A stretch of 41,009 nt of DNA from CAYJAZ01 sp964371865 (GTDB lineage: Bacteria; Desulfobacterota; Desulfovibrionia; Desulfovibrionales; Desulfovibrionaceae), in NCBI GenBank assembly GCA_964371865.1, contig CAYJOR010000021.1:1-41009 (forward strand), written 5' to 3'. The notes under the pieces were generated by a model. The model saw only the letters and a program-made list of their open reading frames with translations, ran no database searches and was not told the DNA's origin. This document shows, piece after piece, positions 16,874 through 23,749 of the stretch. The translations under genes were made by a program, and so were the position numbers. Position 1 is the first letter of the stretch, and every line of letters starts with the position of its first letter.

Positions 16874-17296
16874 ATGAAATATCTTGCAATAGATTTCGGT
16901 ATAAAAAGAGTAGGGCTTGCGGTATCATCGAATGATGGTATACACGCTTTTCCTCTTTGTACTTATGAAAGAACAACTCGTCAGGCAATGTTTGATTTTC
17001 TTTTGCAAACAATAGCAAATGAGAAAATTGAATCAATTGTGATAGGTTTACCTCTTTCAATGGCAGGAGAAGACACAACAACAACTTCACAGGTGAGAAA
17101 TTTTACAGCTTCACTACAAAGGCGTTGTGAGTTGCCAATATATCTTATAGATGAAACTCTCAGCTCTTTTGAAGCGGAGGATTATTTGGCTCATGTAAAA
17201 CCTAAAGATAGAAAAAAAGTGCTAGACCAAGCAGCGGCAATGCAAATTCTTTTATCTTTTCTAAATTATGACAATAAGGCAAAGCTCTTAATATGA
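16874..17296 (+). CDS. ruvX: Holliday junction resolvase-like protein RuvX/YqgF
   Basis: RNase H-fold nuclease needed for 16S rRNA 5' processing in E. coli and also proposed as a Holliday junction resolvase. The 140-residue protein has LAIDFGIKRVGLAVS at the start (Asp7), SIVIGLPLSMAGE in the middle, IDETLSSFEAE and DQAAAMQIL near the end, all family motifs with acidic active-site residues kept. The standard ExxG form of the second motif is present as MAGE. It overlaps mltG by 4 bases (ATGA). Confidence 0.93.
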   Translation: MKYLAIDFGIKRVGLAVSSNDGIHAFPLCTYERTTRQAMFDFLLQTIANEKIESIVIGLPLSMAGEDTTTTSQVRNFTASLQRRCELPIYLIDETLSSFEAEDYLAHVKPKDRKKVLDQAAAMQILLSFLNYDNKAKLLI

Positions 17297-18345
17297 AAAA
17301 ATTTTTTCTTTATTCACTTCTATTACTATGGATAATTTCAGCGGCAGTTGTTGGTATTGGATATTTCAAAGCAAAAGAATTTCTAAGAACTCCTCCCGTA
17401 GCTGAAGAGTTAGCAGAAACAATTATTATAGATATAAAACCGGGTTCTACATTTACTCAAGTAACAAAGATGTTGCATGATAAAAATATCATCACAGATG
17501 AATTTTCTTTCAAAATGCTTGCAAAGTATCTAGATTCAGACAAAAGCTTGCAAGCAGGTAGATTTGAATTTAGCACTGCATGGCTACCGCAAGAAGTGCT
17601 AAATCATCTTGTGCTTGGAGATCCTGTCTATCGCCGACTCACAATACCGGAAGGCTTAACTTGGTGGGAAGTTGGTAGACTTCTAGAAAAAGAAGGATAT
17701 GCAAATTATGACGACTTTAAAGAGATTATTCATGATCCTGAATTTTTAGCATTTTGGGGAATTCCATTTAAAAACGCAGAGGGCTTCCTGTACCCAGATA
17801 CTTACTTCCTGCCAAAACCGGATGAAGCAAGTAAAGAGTCTGCTAAGTCCGTAGCGGGTAGACTTGTTGATACTTTCTGGAGAAAAACAGATTCTCTTTG
17901 GAAAGAAATAGAACCGGATAAGAATAAGCCTTCCAAAGATACTTTAAATAGATATCTTACCTTAGCATCAATTATTGAAAAAGAAACAGCAGTACCTGAT
18001 GAAAGATTTAGAGTTGCAGGTGTTTATACAAATAGATTAAATATTAATATGCTACTTCAAGCTGATCCAACAGTATCTTATGGAATAGGAGAGGAGTTCA
18101 AACCTCCTTTACTTACAAAACATTTGAAAAATGAAAAGAATCCATATAATACTTATAAGAAAGGTGGTCTTCCTCCGGGACCGATTTGTTCTCCTTCATT
18201 TTATTCAATCGAGGCTGCATTTAATCCAGAAGAACATACTTTTTATTATTTCGTAGCAAAAGGAGATGCTAAAGGTCATTACTTTGCTAAAACTCTTAAA
18301 GAACATAATAATAACGTAAGAAAATACAGAAAAACTCAAAAGTAG
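17293..18345 (+). CDS. mltG: Endolytic murein transglycosylase MltG
   Basis: Inner-membrane enzyme that cuts nascent glycan strands and so limits peptidoglycan chain length. The 350 residues have an N-terminal membrane anchor (about 5-25), a LysM-like region, and the YceG domain with the catalytic Glu229 in LASIIEKET, followed by LQADPTVSYGIG, YNTYKKGGLPPGPI and HTFYYFVAKGDGxH-like HYFAKTLKEHN. Length is normal. Overlap with ruvX indicates coupled translation; rlmH follows after 23 bases. Confidence 0.95.
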   Translation: MKKFFLYSLLLLWIISAAVVGIGYFKAKEFLRTPPVAEELAETIIIDIKPGSTFTQVTKMLHDKNIITDEFSFKMLAKYLDSDKSLQAGRFEFSTAWLPQEVLNHLVLGDPVYRRLTIPEGLTWWEVGRLLEKEGYANYDDFKEIIHDPEFLAFWGIPFKNAEGFLYPDTYFLPKPDEASKESAKSVAGRLVDTFWRKTDSLWKEIEPDKNKPSKDTLNRYLTLASIIEKETAVPDERFRVAGVYTNRLNINMLLQADPTVSYGIGEEFKPPLLTKHLKNEKNPYNTYKKGGLPPGPICSPSFYSIEAAFNPEEHTFYYFVAKGDAKGHYFAKTLKEHNNNVRKYRKTQK

Positions 18346-18368
18346 AGTTTTACATAATTTAGGCAAAT

Positions 18369-18839
18369 ATGAATATAAAATCTATCAAGATAATTACAGT
18401 AGGCAAAATAAAAACTTCTTTCTGGAAAGAAGCTTATGCCGAATACATAAAAAGAGTGAAAAATTTCTGCACTGTAAATGAATTCATGGTGAAAGATGCC
18501 GACCAAAACCTTAGCATTGATCAAAGAAAAGATAAAGAAGCTCAAGGAATTTTAAAGCATATTCAACCGAATGACTCTATCATCTGCCTTGATGAGCACG
18601 GTAAAAGCTTTTCTTCTTTAGAGCTTGCGCAGAGGTGCGACACTAAAGCTCTTGAAAAAAATCTTTGTTTTATTATTGGAGGAGCTTATGGTCTTTCCAA
18701 TGAAATTCTAAAAAAAGCTGATACTGTTTTAGCATTTGGCAGACAAACATTTCCGCATGAATTAGCTCAAGTTGTTTTGAGTGAACAACTTTTTAGAATT
18801 TGCGCTATATTAAAGAAAACAGGCTATCACCACGAGTAA
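18369..18839 (+). CDS. rlmH: 23S rRNA pseudouridine-1915 N3-methyltransferase RlmH
   Basis: SPOUT-class methyltransferase acting on 23S rRNA pseudouridine 1915 in assembled ribosomes. The 156-residue protein ends with the family pattern FIIGGAYGLSNEI (SAM-binding knot), FGRQTFPHELAQVVLSEQLFR and the C-terminal GYHHE; LDEHGKSFSS is also conserved. Its length is exactly typical. Last gene of the operon, followed by a strong hairpin terminator. Confidence 0.95.
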   Translation: MNIKSIKIITVGKIKTSFWKEAYAEYIKRVKNFCTVNEFMVKDADQNLSIDQRKDKEAQGILKHIQPNDSIICLDEHGKSFSSLELAQRCDTKALEKNLCFIIGGAYGLSNEILKKADTVLAFGRQTFPHELAQVVLSEQLFRICAILKKTGYHHE

Positions 18840-18934
18840 ATTTTCTGTATAAATATTATTGGAGTAGATACTTTCCCTCTCTCGAATACTCCCTCTCTTA
18901 GAGCATTATAATAAAAGAGAACTTTTTTAAAATG

Positions 18935-18971
18935 AAACTTCCTTTAAGTTCAACTTAAAGGAAGTTTTTTT
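18935..18971 (+). terminator. Terminator of the rlmH operon
   Basis: A 16-bp perfect inverted repeat (AAACTTCCTTTAAGTT at 18935-18950 with its complement at 18952-18967) followed by a T run. Lies 95 bases after rlmH. Confidence 0.8.
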
Positions 18972-18975
18972 AATG

Positions 18976-19015
18976 AAGAGGGAAACCATATTTTTTTGTG
19001 TAGTTTTCCTCTCTC
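18976..19015 (-). terminator. Terminator of the secreted-protein gene
   Basis: GAGGGAAAC and GTTTTCCTCTC pair imperfectly around an AT-rich loop, 21 bases past the stop of the minus-strand gene. The stem resembles the GGGGAAAACC stems elsewhere in the window. Confidence 0.45.
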
Positions 19016-19035
19016 AAATAAATATGCGGAAGTCA

Positions 19036-19716
19036 TTACTGAGATAATATTTCTTCGTAGTCCGGAGTAATTACAGCATCATTAAGTGAATCCATTTCAC
19101 GTAATCTTCTTTCTTCCTCTAAGAGTTCTTGAAGAGCTTCCGGTGTATTTTCCGGTGTACGTAAAATTTGAATCTCATCACTATAGAATTCAGAGTCGTC
19201 ATCACTTGCTTGTGGCGGGAATGGATTCAGTATATCAGGAAGGGCATTTTCGCTATCTTGAGTTGCTTCTTCTACTGTAATAACTTCTTCAGGTGTTACA
19301 ATAGTTTCTACTGTTTCACTTGGAGTTGTTGGTGGTGTAGGGTCAGGTGTGCTTAGAGAAGGTACTGGAGCAACTGTAGGAATAGGTGGTAGTGTAGCTT
19401 CAGTTGACGGAGTTGTTGATTTTTCAGCATCTGTAGATACTGGTTTTGTGATAGGATTGGTTGTAGCTTCAGTTTTAACCTCAGCTTTACTTGTTGATTC
19501 TGATTGCTTTTTTCTACTTTGGCTTTGCTTTGTAGGAGAAGATAAAGCAGGATCTATAGGCGCGGAGTTATTTGAATAACCATTATATGGTTGACGTTGT
19601 GAATGTTTTTTCCAAACATCATAGAGCGCTTCTGCTGAAACCGATTGCGCAAGTGCAAATGAGAGTAAACAGATAATACTTGCAGAAGCACAAAGCGAAA
19701 TAAAGCTTTTATTCAT
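19036..19716 (-). CDS. Secreted Pro/Ser/Thr-rich protein of unknown function
   Basis: I do not recognise a family. The 226 residues begin with a clear Sec signal peptide (about 1-28, ending SVSA before EALYDVW). Residues 50-145 are low-complexity Pro, Ser, Thr, Lys and Glu, disordered in appearance. The C-terminal third is acidic, with EALQELLEEERRLREMDSLND forming a short helix and a YEEIL motif near the end. There is no lipobox Cys and no membrane anchor besides the signal. It follows a 173-residue gene by 18 bases. Spacer-like composition suggests a periplasmic or surface linker protein; this is a guess. Confidence 0.7.
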   Translation of the reverse strand: MNKSFISLCASASIICLLSFALAQSVSAEALYDVWKKHSQRQPYNGYSNNSAPIDPALSSPTKQSQSRKKQSESTSKAEVKTEATTNPITKPVSTDAEKSTTPSTEATLPPIPTVAPVPSLSTPDPTPPTTPSETVETIVTPEEVITVEEATQDSENALPDILNPFPPQASDDDSEFYSDEIQILRTPENTPEALQELLEEERRLREMDSLNDAVITPDYEEILSQ

Positions 19717-19734
19717 AACAATACCCTTCTAAAA

Positions 19735-20256
19735 TTATATTTCGTAGTCGCCGCGGTTCATTTTTATTTGTTCTGTTGACGCTATGAGTTCTATTTCAGA
19801 AACAATAGAATCGAGTTCACTAGGAAGATTAGATTTTCTTAAATCACCAACTTGGCCAATAACTTTTTGTAAATCTTGCCATGCAGATTTATCTGAATTT
19901 TGTTGAGTAAGTTTTTCAGCGTAAGCATCTAGTCCATCAAGAGCCGCAGCGATACCATAGATTTCTTTTTCAAAATCTTGCATACCTTCATCAGCTTTTG
20001 TACCTTCAAGCTTCCCTGAAAGCATTGCATTTATAGTTGCTAAGTTTGTAGCTGAGATATCTTTATAGGAATTATCAGCAGAAAAAACTCCGGCTTTAAT
20101 AAGGTTTTGCTCATTGGTTGAAGATAAAGCAGAGTCCGCTCTTGCGAGTAGGTCAGCAAATTCTGCCTGTGTTTGCGGGATTTGCCCTGTTTTATTTTGC
20201 TGATTTTGCCCGTCAACGATAGGTAAAATATTGTGTAAATCGTTATTAACTTTCAT
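19735..20256 (-). CDS. Hypothetical protein, soluble and helical
   Basis: No family recognised. The 173 residues have a Gln/Asn-rich N terminus (to about 30), then amphipathic helices with many Ala, Leu, Asp and Gln, and a basic end (KMNRGDYEI). No signal peptide, membrane segment or cysteine. AGGAT stands 3 bases before the ATG with TGCGAGGA as the ribosome site, so the start is reasonable. It is upstream of and probably co-transcribed with the secreted Pro/Ser/Thr-rich protein, and the pair is isolated between rlmH and the stress-protein gene. Confidence 0.65.
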   Translation of the reverse strand: MKVNNDLHNILPIVDGQNQQNKTGQIPQTQAEFADLLARADSALSSTNEQNLIKAGVFSADNSYKDISATNLATINAMLSGKLEGTKADEGMQDFEKEIYGIAAALDGLDAYAEKLTQQNSDKSAWQDLQKVIGQVGDLRKSNLPSELDSIVSEIELIASTEQIKMNRGDYEI

Positions 20257-20391
20257 AAAATCCTCGCATTTTTGATATATTGATTAGGAAATAATTTCCT
20301 TATTAGTCTTTGCTTATATTATAAAATGCAAAATGCGTGCCTAAATAGTTTAATTTGCTTTGATATATTTTTCTAACAAAAAAAGAACTAC

Positions 20392-20420
20392 TTGTCGACA
20401 GAAAAAAAATAGTGTATAAT
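20392..20420 (+). promoter_or_regulatory. Sigma-70 promoter of the stress-protein gene
   Basis: TTGTCG (20392-20397), 17 bp, then a perfect TATAAT (20415-20420), 61 bases before the start codon. The rest of 20257-20480 is AT-rich with no other feature. Confidence 0.65.
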
Positions 20421-20480
20421 GTATCCATTATGAAGTTGTAATGAAACAACTTGAAAAATTATGTTGAAAGGAGAAATGTT

Positions 20481-20936
20481 ATGATTGAAATGAAAAAAAT
20501 TATTTGTGCCCTAGACCTTTCCGAACATAGTAAAGTTGTAGCTGAATATGCTACTACTTATGCAAAATTGAGCGGAGCAAGCATTATTGCTGTTTATGCT
20601 GCGCCAACATTAACACAGTATTCAGGCTTCCACGTTCCACCAAATACAATTGACTCTTTTGTAGGAGAAATTGTTTCCGGTGCTGAAACTGCGATGGCTG
20701 AATTTATTTCACAATATTTTCCGGGTGTAGAAGTGCGCTCAGAAGTTGTTGTGGGATATGCTGCTGAAGAAATTGTAGCTCTTGCAACAGCTGAAAATGC
20801 TGATCTTATTGTAATGGGAACACACGGTAGAACAGGAATTGATAGAGTACTCTTCGGTTCTGTTGCTGAGAAGATAGTTAAAACTTCTCCAATGCCGGTT
20901 CTTACAATAAAACCTACCGTTGCAGAAGCTAATTAG
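20481..20936 (+). CDS. Universal stress protein, UspA family
   Basis: Small ATP-binding stress protein of the UspA fold. The 151 residues start KKIICALDLSEHSKVVAEYA and end with the nucleotide motif VMGTHGRTGIDRVLFGSVAEKIVKTSPMPVL (split over about 114-146), which fits G-2x-G-9x-G-S, so ATP binding is likely. I set the start at 20481 since AAAGGAG (20468-20473) lies 7 bases upstream; the longer frame from 20451 begins with TTG and has no ribosome site. A monocistronic gene with its own promoter and terminator. Its signal is not evident. Confidence 0.93.
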   Translation: MIEMKKIICALDLSEHSKVVAEYATTYAKLSGASIIAVYAAPTLTQYSGFHVPPNTIDSFVGEIVSGAETAMAEFISQYFPGVEVRSEVVVGYAAEEIVALATAENADLIVMGTHGRTGIDRVLFGSVAEKIVKTSPMPVLTIKPTVAEAN

Positions 20937-20946
20937 TTGAGTTTAT

Positions 20947-20976
20947 GGAGGGTACTTTTTATAGTATCCTCCTTTT
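20947..20976 (+). terminator. Terminator of the stress-protein gene
   Basis: GGAGGGTAC (20947-20955) pairs with GTATCCTCC (20964-20972), with one G-T pair and an 8-base loop, followed by TTTT. Confidence 0.7.
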
Positions 20977-21010
20977 AATTAATCTTATGAGAGAGTAATA
21001 AAAAAAGACT

Positions 21011-22105
21011 ATGGAATTTTCAGTAAGAAAAGAAGTGCAAGGATTTTCTCCTTATGAAGCCGGTTTGTCAATTGATGAAATTAAAGAAAAATATCAACTT
21101 GATAGTGTTATTAAACTTGCAAGTAATGAAAACCCTTTAGGAGTTTCTCCAAAGGCATTAGAAGTGCTTGAAAAAAAAGCTCATTTAGCTTTTAGATATC
21201 CGCAGTCCGGCACTCCAAAGCTTGTTAATGCTCTTTCTGATTATCATAAAATTGATGCAAATAGAATAGTTGTTGGAAATGGTTCTGACGAGGTGATTGA
21301 CCTCCTTATCCGTGTAATGGCAACTCCACAAGTTAATAATATTGTTGCATTTGACCCATGTTTTAGCATCTATAAAACGCAAGCCAAGCTTTGTAATATT
21401 GAAATGCGGCAAGCAAAATTAAACTCAGATTTTTCTTTCGATTTTGAAAAAATTCTTTCTCTTGTTGACGAGAATACCTCTTTAGTTTTCCTTACAAATC
21501 CTGATAATCCTTCTGGCTTTGCTATTGAAGCAGAGAAGATTTTAGAATTTTCAAAAAGACTTCCCCAAAACTGTCTTTTAGTTGTTGACGAAGCTTATGC
21601 AGATTTTGCAGAGCCAAAGTATTGCTGTGAACCTTATGTTCATTCAGAATCAAATATCGCTATTATGCGCACTTTTTCAAAGTGTTATGGTCTTGCGGGG
21701 TTACGCATAGGATACGGAATTTTCCCAACTGAAATTGCGGATTATATGTGCCGTGTACGTTTGCCATTTTCACTTAATATACTTGCTGAAGAAGCTGCTA
21801 TTGCGGCTTTAGGGGACAGAGACTTTTATAATAAAACTATTGAAATTACTCTTGAAGGAAGAAAGTATCTATCAATCGAACTTGAAAAATTAGGATGTAA
21901 AGTAAGTCCATCACAATCTAACTTTGTTCTTGTAACTCTTCCTGAGGGAAATAGTTCAAAAGAGTTATTTAATTGCTTACTAGAAAAAGGAATGATTATC
22001 CGAGCTCTTACGGGATATGGTCTACCACAAAGTTTAAGAATTTCAATTGGATTACAAGAAGAAAATGCTCAATTAATTTCTTATATTAAGGAGTTTTTAG
22101 GCTAA
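21011..22105 (+). CDS. hisC: Histidinol-phosphate aminotransferase
   Basis: PLP enzyme converting imidazole acetol phosphate and glutamate to histidinol phosphate. The 364-residue fold-type I aminotransferase shows KLASNENPLG (34-43), GNGSDEVIDLL, TNPDNPSG, VVDEAYADF and the PLP-lysine motif TFSKCYGLAGLRIGY, plus the C-terminal LRISIG arginine. The overall pattern is HisC, though related enzymes of this class can also serve aromatic amino acid synthesis. The stop codon shares a base with the cmk-moaC start (TAATG), so translation is coupled. The hisC-cmk order occurs in Desulfovibrio as I recall. Confidence 0.92.
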   Translation: MEFSVRKEVQGFSPYEAGLSIDEIKEKYQLDSVIKLASNENPLGVSPKALEVLEKKAHLAFRYPQSGTPKLVNALSDYHKIDANRIVVGNGSDEVIDLLIRVMATPQVNNIVAFDPCFSIYKTQAKLCNIEMRQAKLNSDFSFDFEKILSLVDENTSLVFLTNPDNPSGFAIEAEKILEFSKRLPQNCLLVVDEAYADFAEPKYCCEPYVHSESNIAIMRTFSKCYGLAGLRIGYGIFPTEIADYMCRVRLPFSLNILAEEAAIAALGDRDFYNKTIEITLEGRKYLSIELEKLGCKVSPSQSNFVLVTLPEGNSSKELFNCLLEKGMIIRALTGYGLPQSLRISIGLQEENAQLISYIKEFLG

Positions 22106-23271
22106 TGAGCAAACCCTTTATTATAACAATTGATGGTCCAGCAGGGGTTGGAAAATCTAGTCTTGCGAAAAAACTTGCTAAAGCTTTTGATATAGCAATG
22201 CTTGATACAGGTGCAATGTATCGCACACTAGGTTTAAAGCTTGGTGCATCGTGTATGGATATGACCGATGAAAAGTTAGAAAGGCTTGCGCGCTCATATG
22301 TATTTACTCTAGATAACAACTCATCTTCGGCTCAACTTTTATGCAACAATGAAAGAGTTGATGATTTACCAATTCGCACAGAAAAAGCATCTCGTTTATC
22401 TTCATTAGTTGCAAAACTACCGATAATTCGTACTGTACTTCATGAGAGTCAGCGCGCGATTAGTCAGAATTTCTCACTGCTTACTGAGGGCAGAGACATG
22501 GGAACTAAAGTTTTCCCTAATGCTCAATGTAAAATATTTTTAGATGCTCAGTCTATTGTACGTGCAAAACGTCGATACGATGAACTTATTGCTAAAGGTG
22601 AAGAAGTTGACTACGATTCTCTTTTGGAAAATCTTATCGAACGTGATAATCAAGATAGAAATCGAGTAATAGATCCATTAAAACCAGCGGAAGATGCTTA
22701 TATTTTTGATACTTCTGAGCATACTTTTGAAGAAGTTTATAATCATCTTTACGAATATATAGGACAGAAAATGAAAGAACAAAATCAAAATATTGAAGAA
22801 GAATTCACTCATCTTGATAAAAACGGCAATGCTTGTATGGTTGATGTAGGTGATAAATCTGTAACAAAACGTATCGCTATTGTAGGCTGTAGAGTTGACA
22901 TTAATGAAAACACTATGCGTCTTCTTAAAGAAAATGCTCTTCCTAAGGGTGATGTGCTTACTACTGCAAAAATTGCCGGTATCCTTGCTGCAAAACAAAC
23001 ATCAGCGTTAATTCCAATGTGTCATCCACTTGCGATTAGTTATGCAGATATTCGCTTTAATGTGATCGACACTCCGCCGTCTATTGAAATTGAAGCAGAA
23101 GTTCATACTGCAGATAGAACAGGTGTTGAGATGGAAGCTTTAATTGCGGCACAAATCACATCAGCAACTATCTATGATATGTGTAAAGCTGTTCAAAAAG
23201 ATATCTGTATAAGCGAATGTAGGCTTCTTCATAAATCAGGTGGAAAGTCTTTATTTAATTATCAAAAATAA
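22105..23271 (+). CDS. cmk-moaC: Fused cytidylate kinase - cyclic pyranopterin monophosphate synthase MoaC
   Basis: A two-domain protein of 388 residues. Residues 1-222 are a complete CMP/dCMP kinase: P-loop GPAGVGKSS (11-19), DTGAMYR (34-40), LTEGRDMGTKVFPNA (126-140) and basic lid RAKRRYDEL. Residues 233-388 are a complete MoaC, which turns 3',8-cyclo-dihydro-GTP into cyclic pyranopterin monophosphate for molybdenum/tungsten cofactor: HLDKNGNACMVDVGDK, KGDV (Lys281), MCHPL (His307), GVEMEAL (Glu342, Glu344), YDMCKA (Asp358, Lys361) and KSGGKS. The joining segment (222-233) is short and Gln/Glu-rich. AGGA at 22761-22764 precedes an in-frame ATG at 22771, which could give free MoaC. The fusion is seen directly; I do not know it as a described architecture. 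Confidence 0.95.
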   Translation: MSKPFIITIDGPAGVGKSSLAKKLAKAFDIAMLDTGAMYRTLGLKLGASCMDMTDEKLERLARSYVFTLDNNSSSAQLLCNNERVDDLPIRTEKASRLSSLVAKLPIIRTVLHESQRAISQNFSLLTEGRDMGTKVFPNAQCKIFLDAQSIVRAKRRYDELIAKGEEVDYDSLLENLIERDNQDRNRVIDPLKPAEDAYIFDTSEHTFEEVYNHLYEYIGQKMKEQNQNIEEEFTHLDKNGNACMVDVGDKSVTKRIAIVGCRVDINENTMRLLKENALPKGDVLTTAKIAGILAAKQTSALIPMCHPLAISYADIRFNVIDTPPSIEIEAEVHTADRTGVEMEALIAAQITSATIYDMCKAVQKDICISECRLLHKSGGKSLFNYQK

Positions 23272-23318
23272 ATTATAATTTTCTTATATTGTTACTTTAT
23301 TGAAGGGAAATCTAATTT

Positions 23319-23482
23319 GTCTCCGACGGGCAAGGAAACTTTTCCCACGGGAATGATTCTCTTTGCAAACCCCTTTTCTTTTTCGTTCCTTACGGAAAAG
23401 GGGAAAGGGTTTCCAAAAAACTATTTCCGTAGACGTCAAAACAAAGAATTTTTCTTTAAGTTTAGAATTTATTAAGGTAAAA
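23319..23482 (+). repeat. Family B intergenic repeat, copy 1
   Basis: Matches 36287-36440 (same orientation) and 36605-36760 (opposite) in block order: CTCCGACGGGCAA, GGGAATGATT, GCAAACCCC, TTCGTTCCT, a poly-A stretch, CTATTTCC, GACGTCAAAACAAAGAA. The central palindrome seen in the other copies is damaged here (TCTCTTTGC on the right, altered left arm). The gene-free stretch 23272-23749 consists of this copy, 50 bp of AT-rich spacer, and the family A copy that follows. A 65-codon frame across it looks non-coding. Confidence 0.75.
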
Positions 23483-23535
23483 CAAGAAACGTTCAGCTTT
23501 ATAAACTATAAACTAGTGCTTATAATCCGCACACT

Positions 23536-23670
23536 CACCGCTTGCAGATATTTTACTTAACCACCTATTTAAATGCGGTGAAATTAAAAGTTTTTTAAGG
23601 AAAGGGTGGGGGCTTGGGGGAGGGAAAACCTCAACTTTTTCAAAAGTTGTGGTTTTCCCTCCCCCAAAAA
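23536..23670 (+). repeat. Family A intergenic repeat, copy 2, with G-quadruplex motif and 24-bp hairpin
   Basis: Begins with CACCGC (23536) and GCGGTGAAATTAAAA (23575) arms 33 bases apart, then TTTTTTAAGGAAAGGG. 23604-23624 has four G-runs (GGG, GGGGG, GGGGG, GGG) with loops of 1, 3 and 1. 23616-23639 and 23642-23665 form a 24-bp stem with one mismatch and a two-base loop. The stem is followed by As, not Ts, on the plus strand, so it is not a standard terminator there. Lies 80 bases before glnS. Confidence 0.8.
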
Positions 23671-23749
23671 AAATGCAATAGAAGCAATATTTGACCTTTG
23701 ATATTTTCTATTGTATAAGAGGTGACTATTTTACTAATTAGAGGTTTGT

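Noticed and set aside
23363..23560. A 65-codon open frame on the plus strand after cmk-moaC
   Set aside because: It runs through family B repeat sequence and into the spacer, has no ribosome-binding site, and its composition follows the repeat. Treated as non-coding.
23616..23670. The 24-bp hairpin as an ordinary terminator for cmk-moaC
   Set aside because: It is followed by As on the plus strand, with no T run, and lies 345 bases past the stop. Kept as a structured repeat instead.
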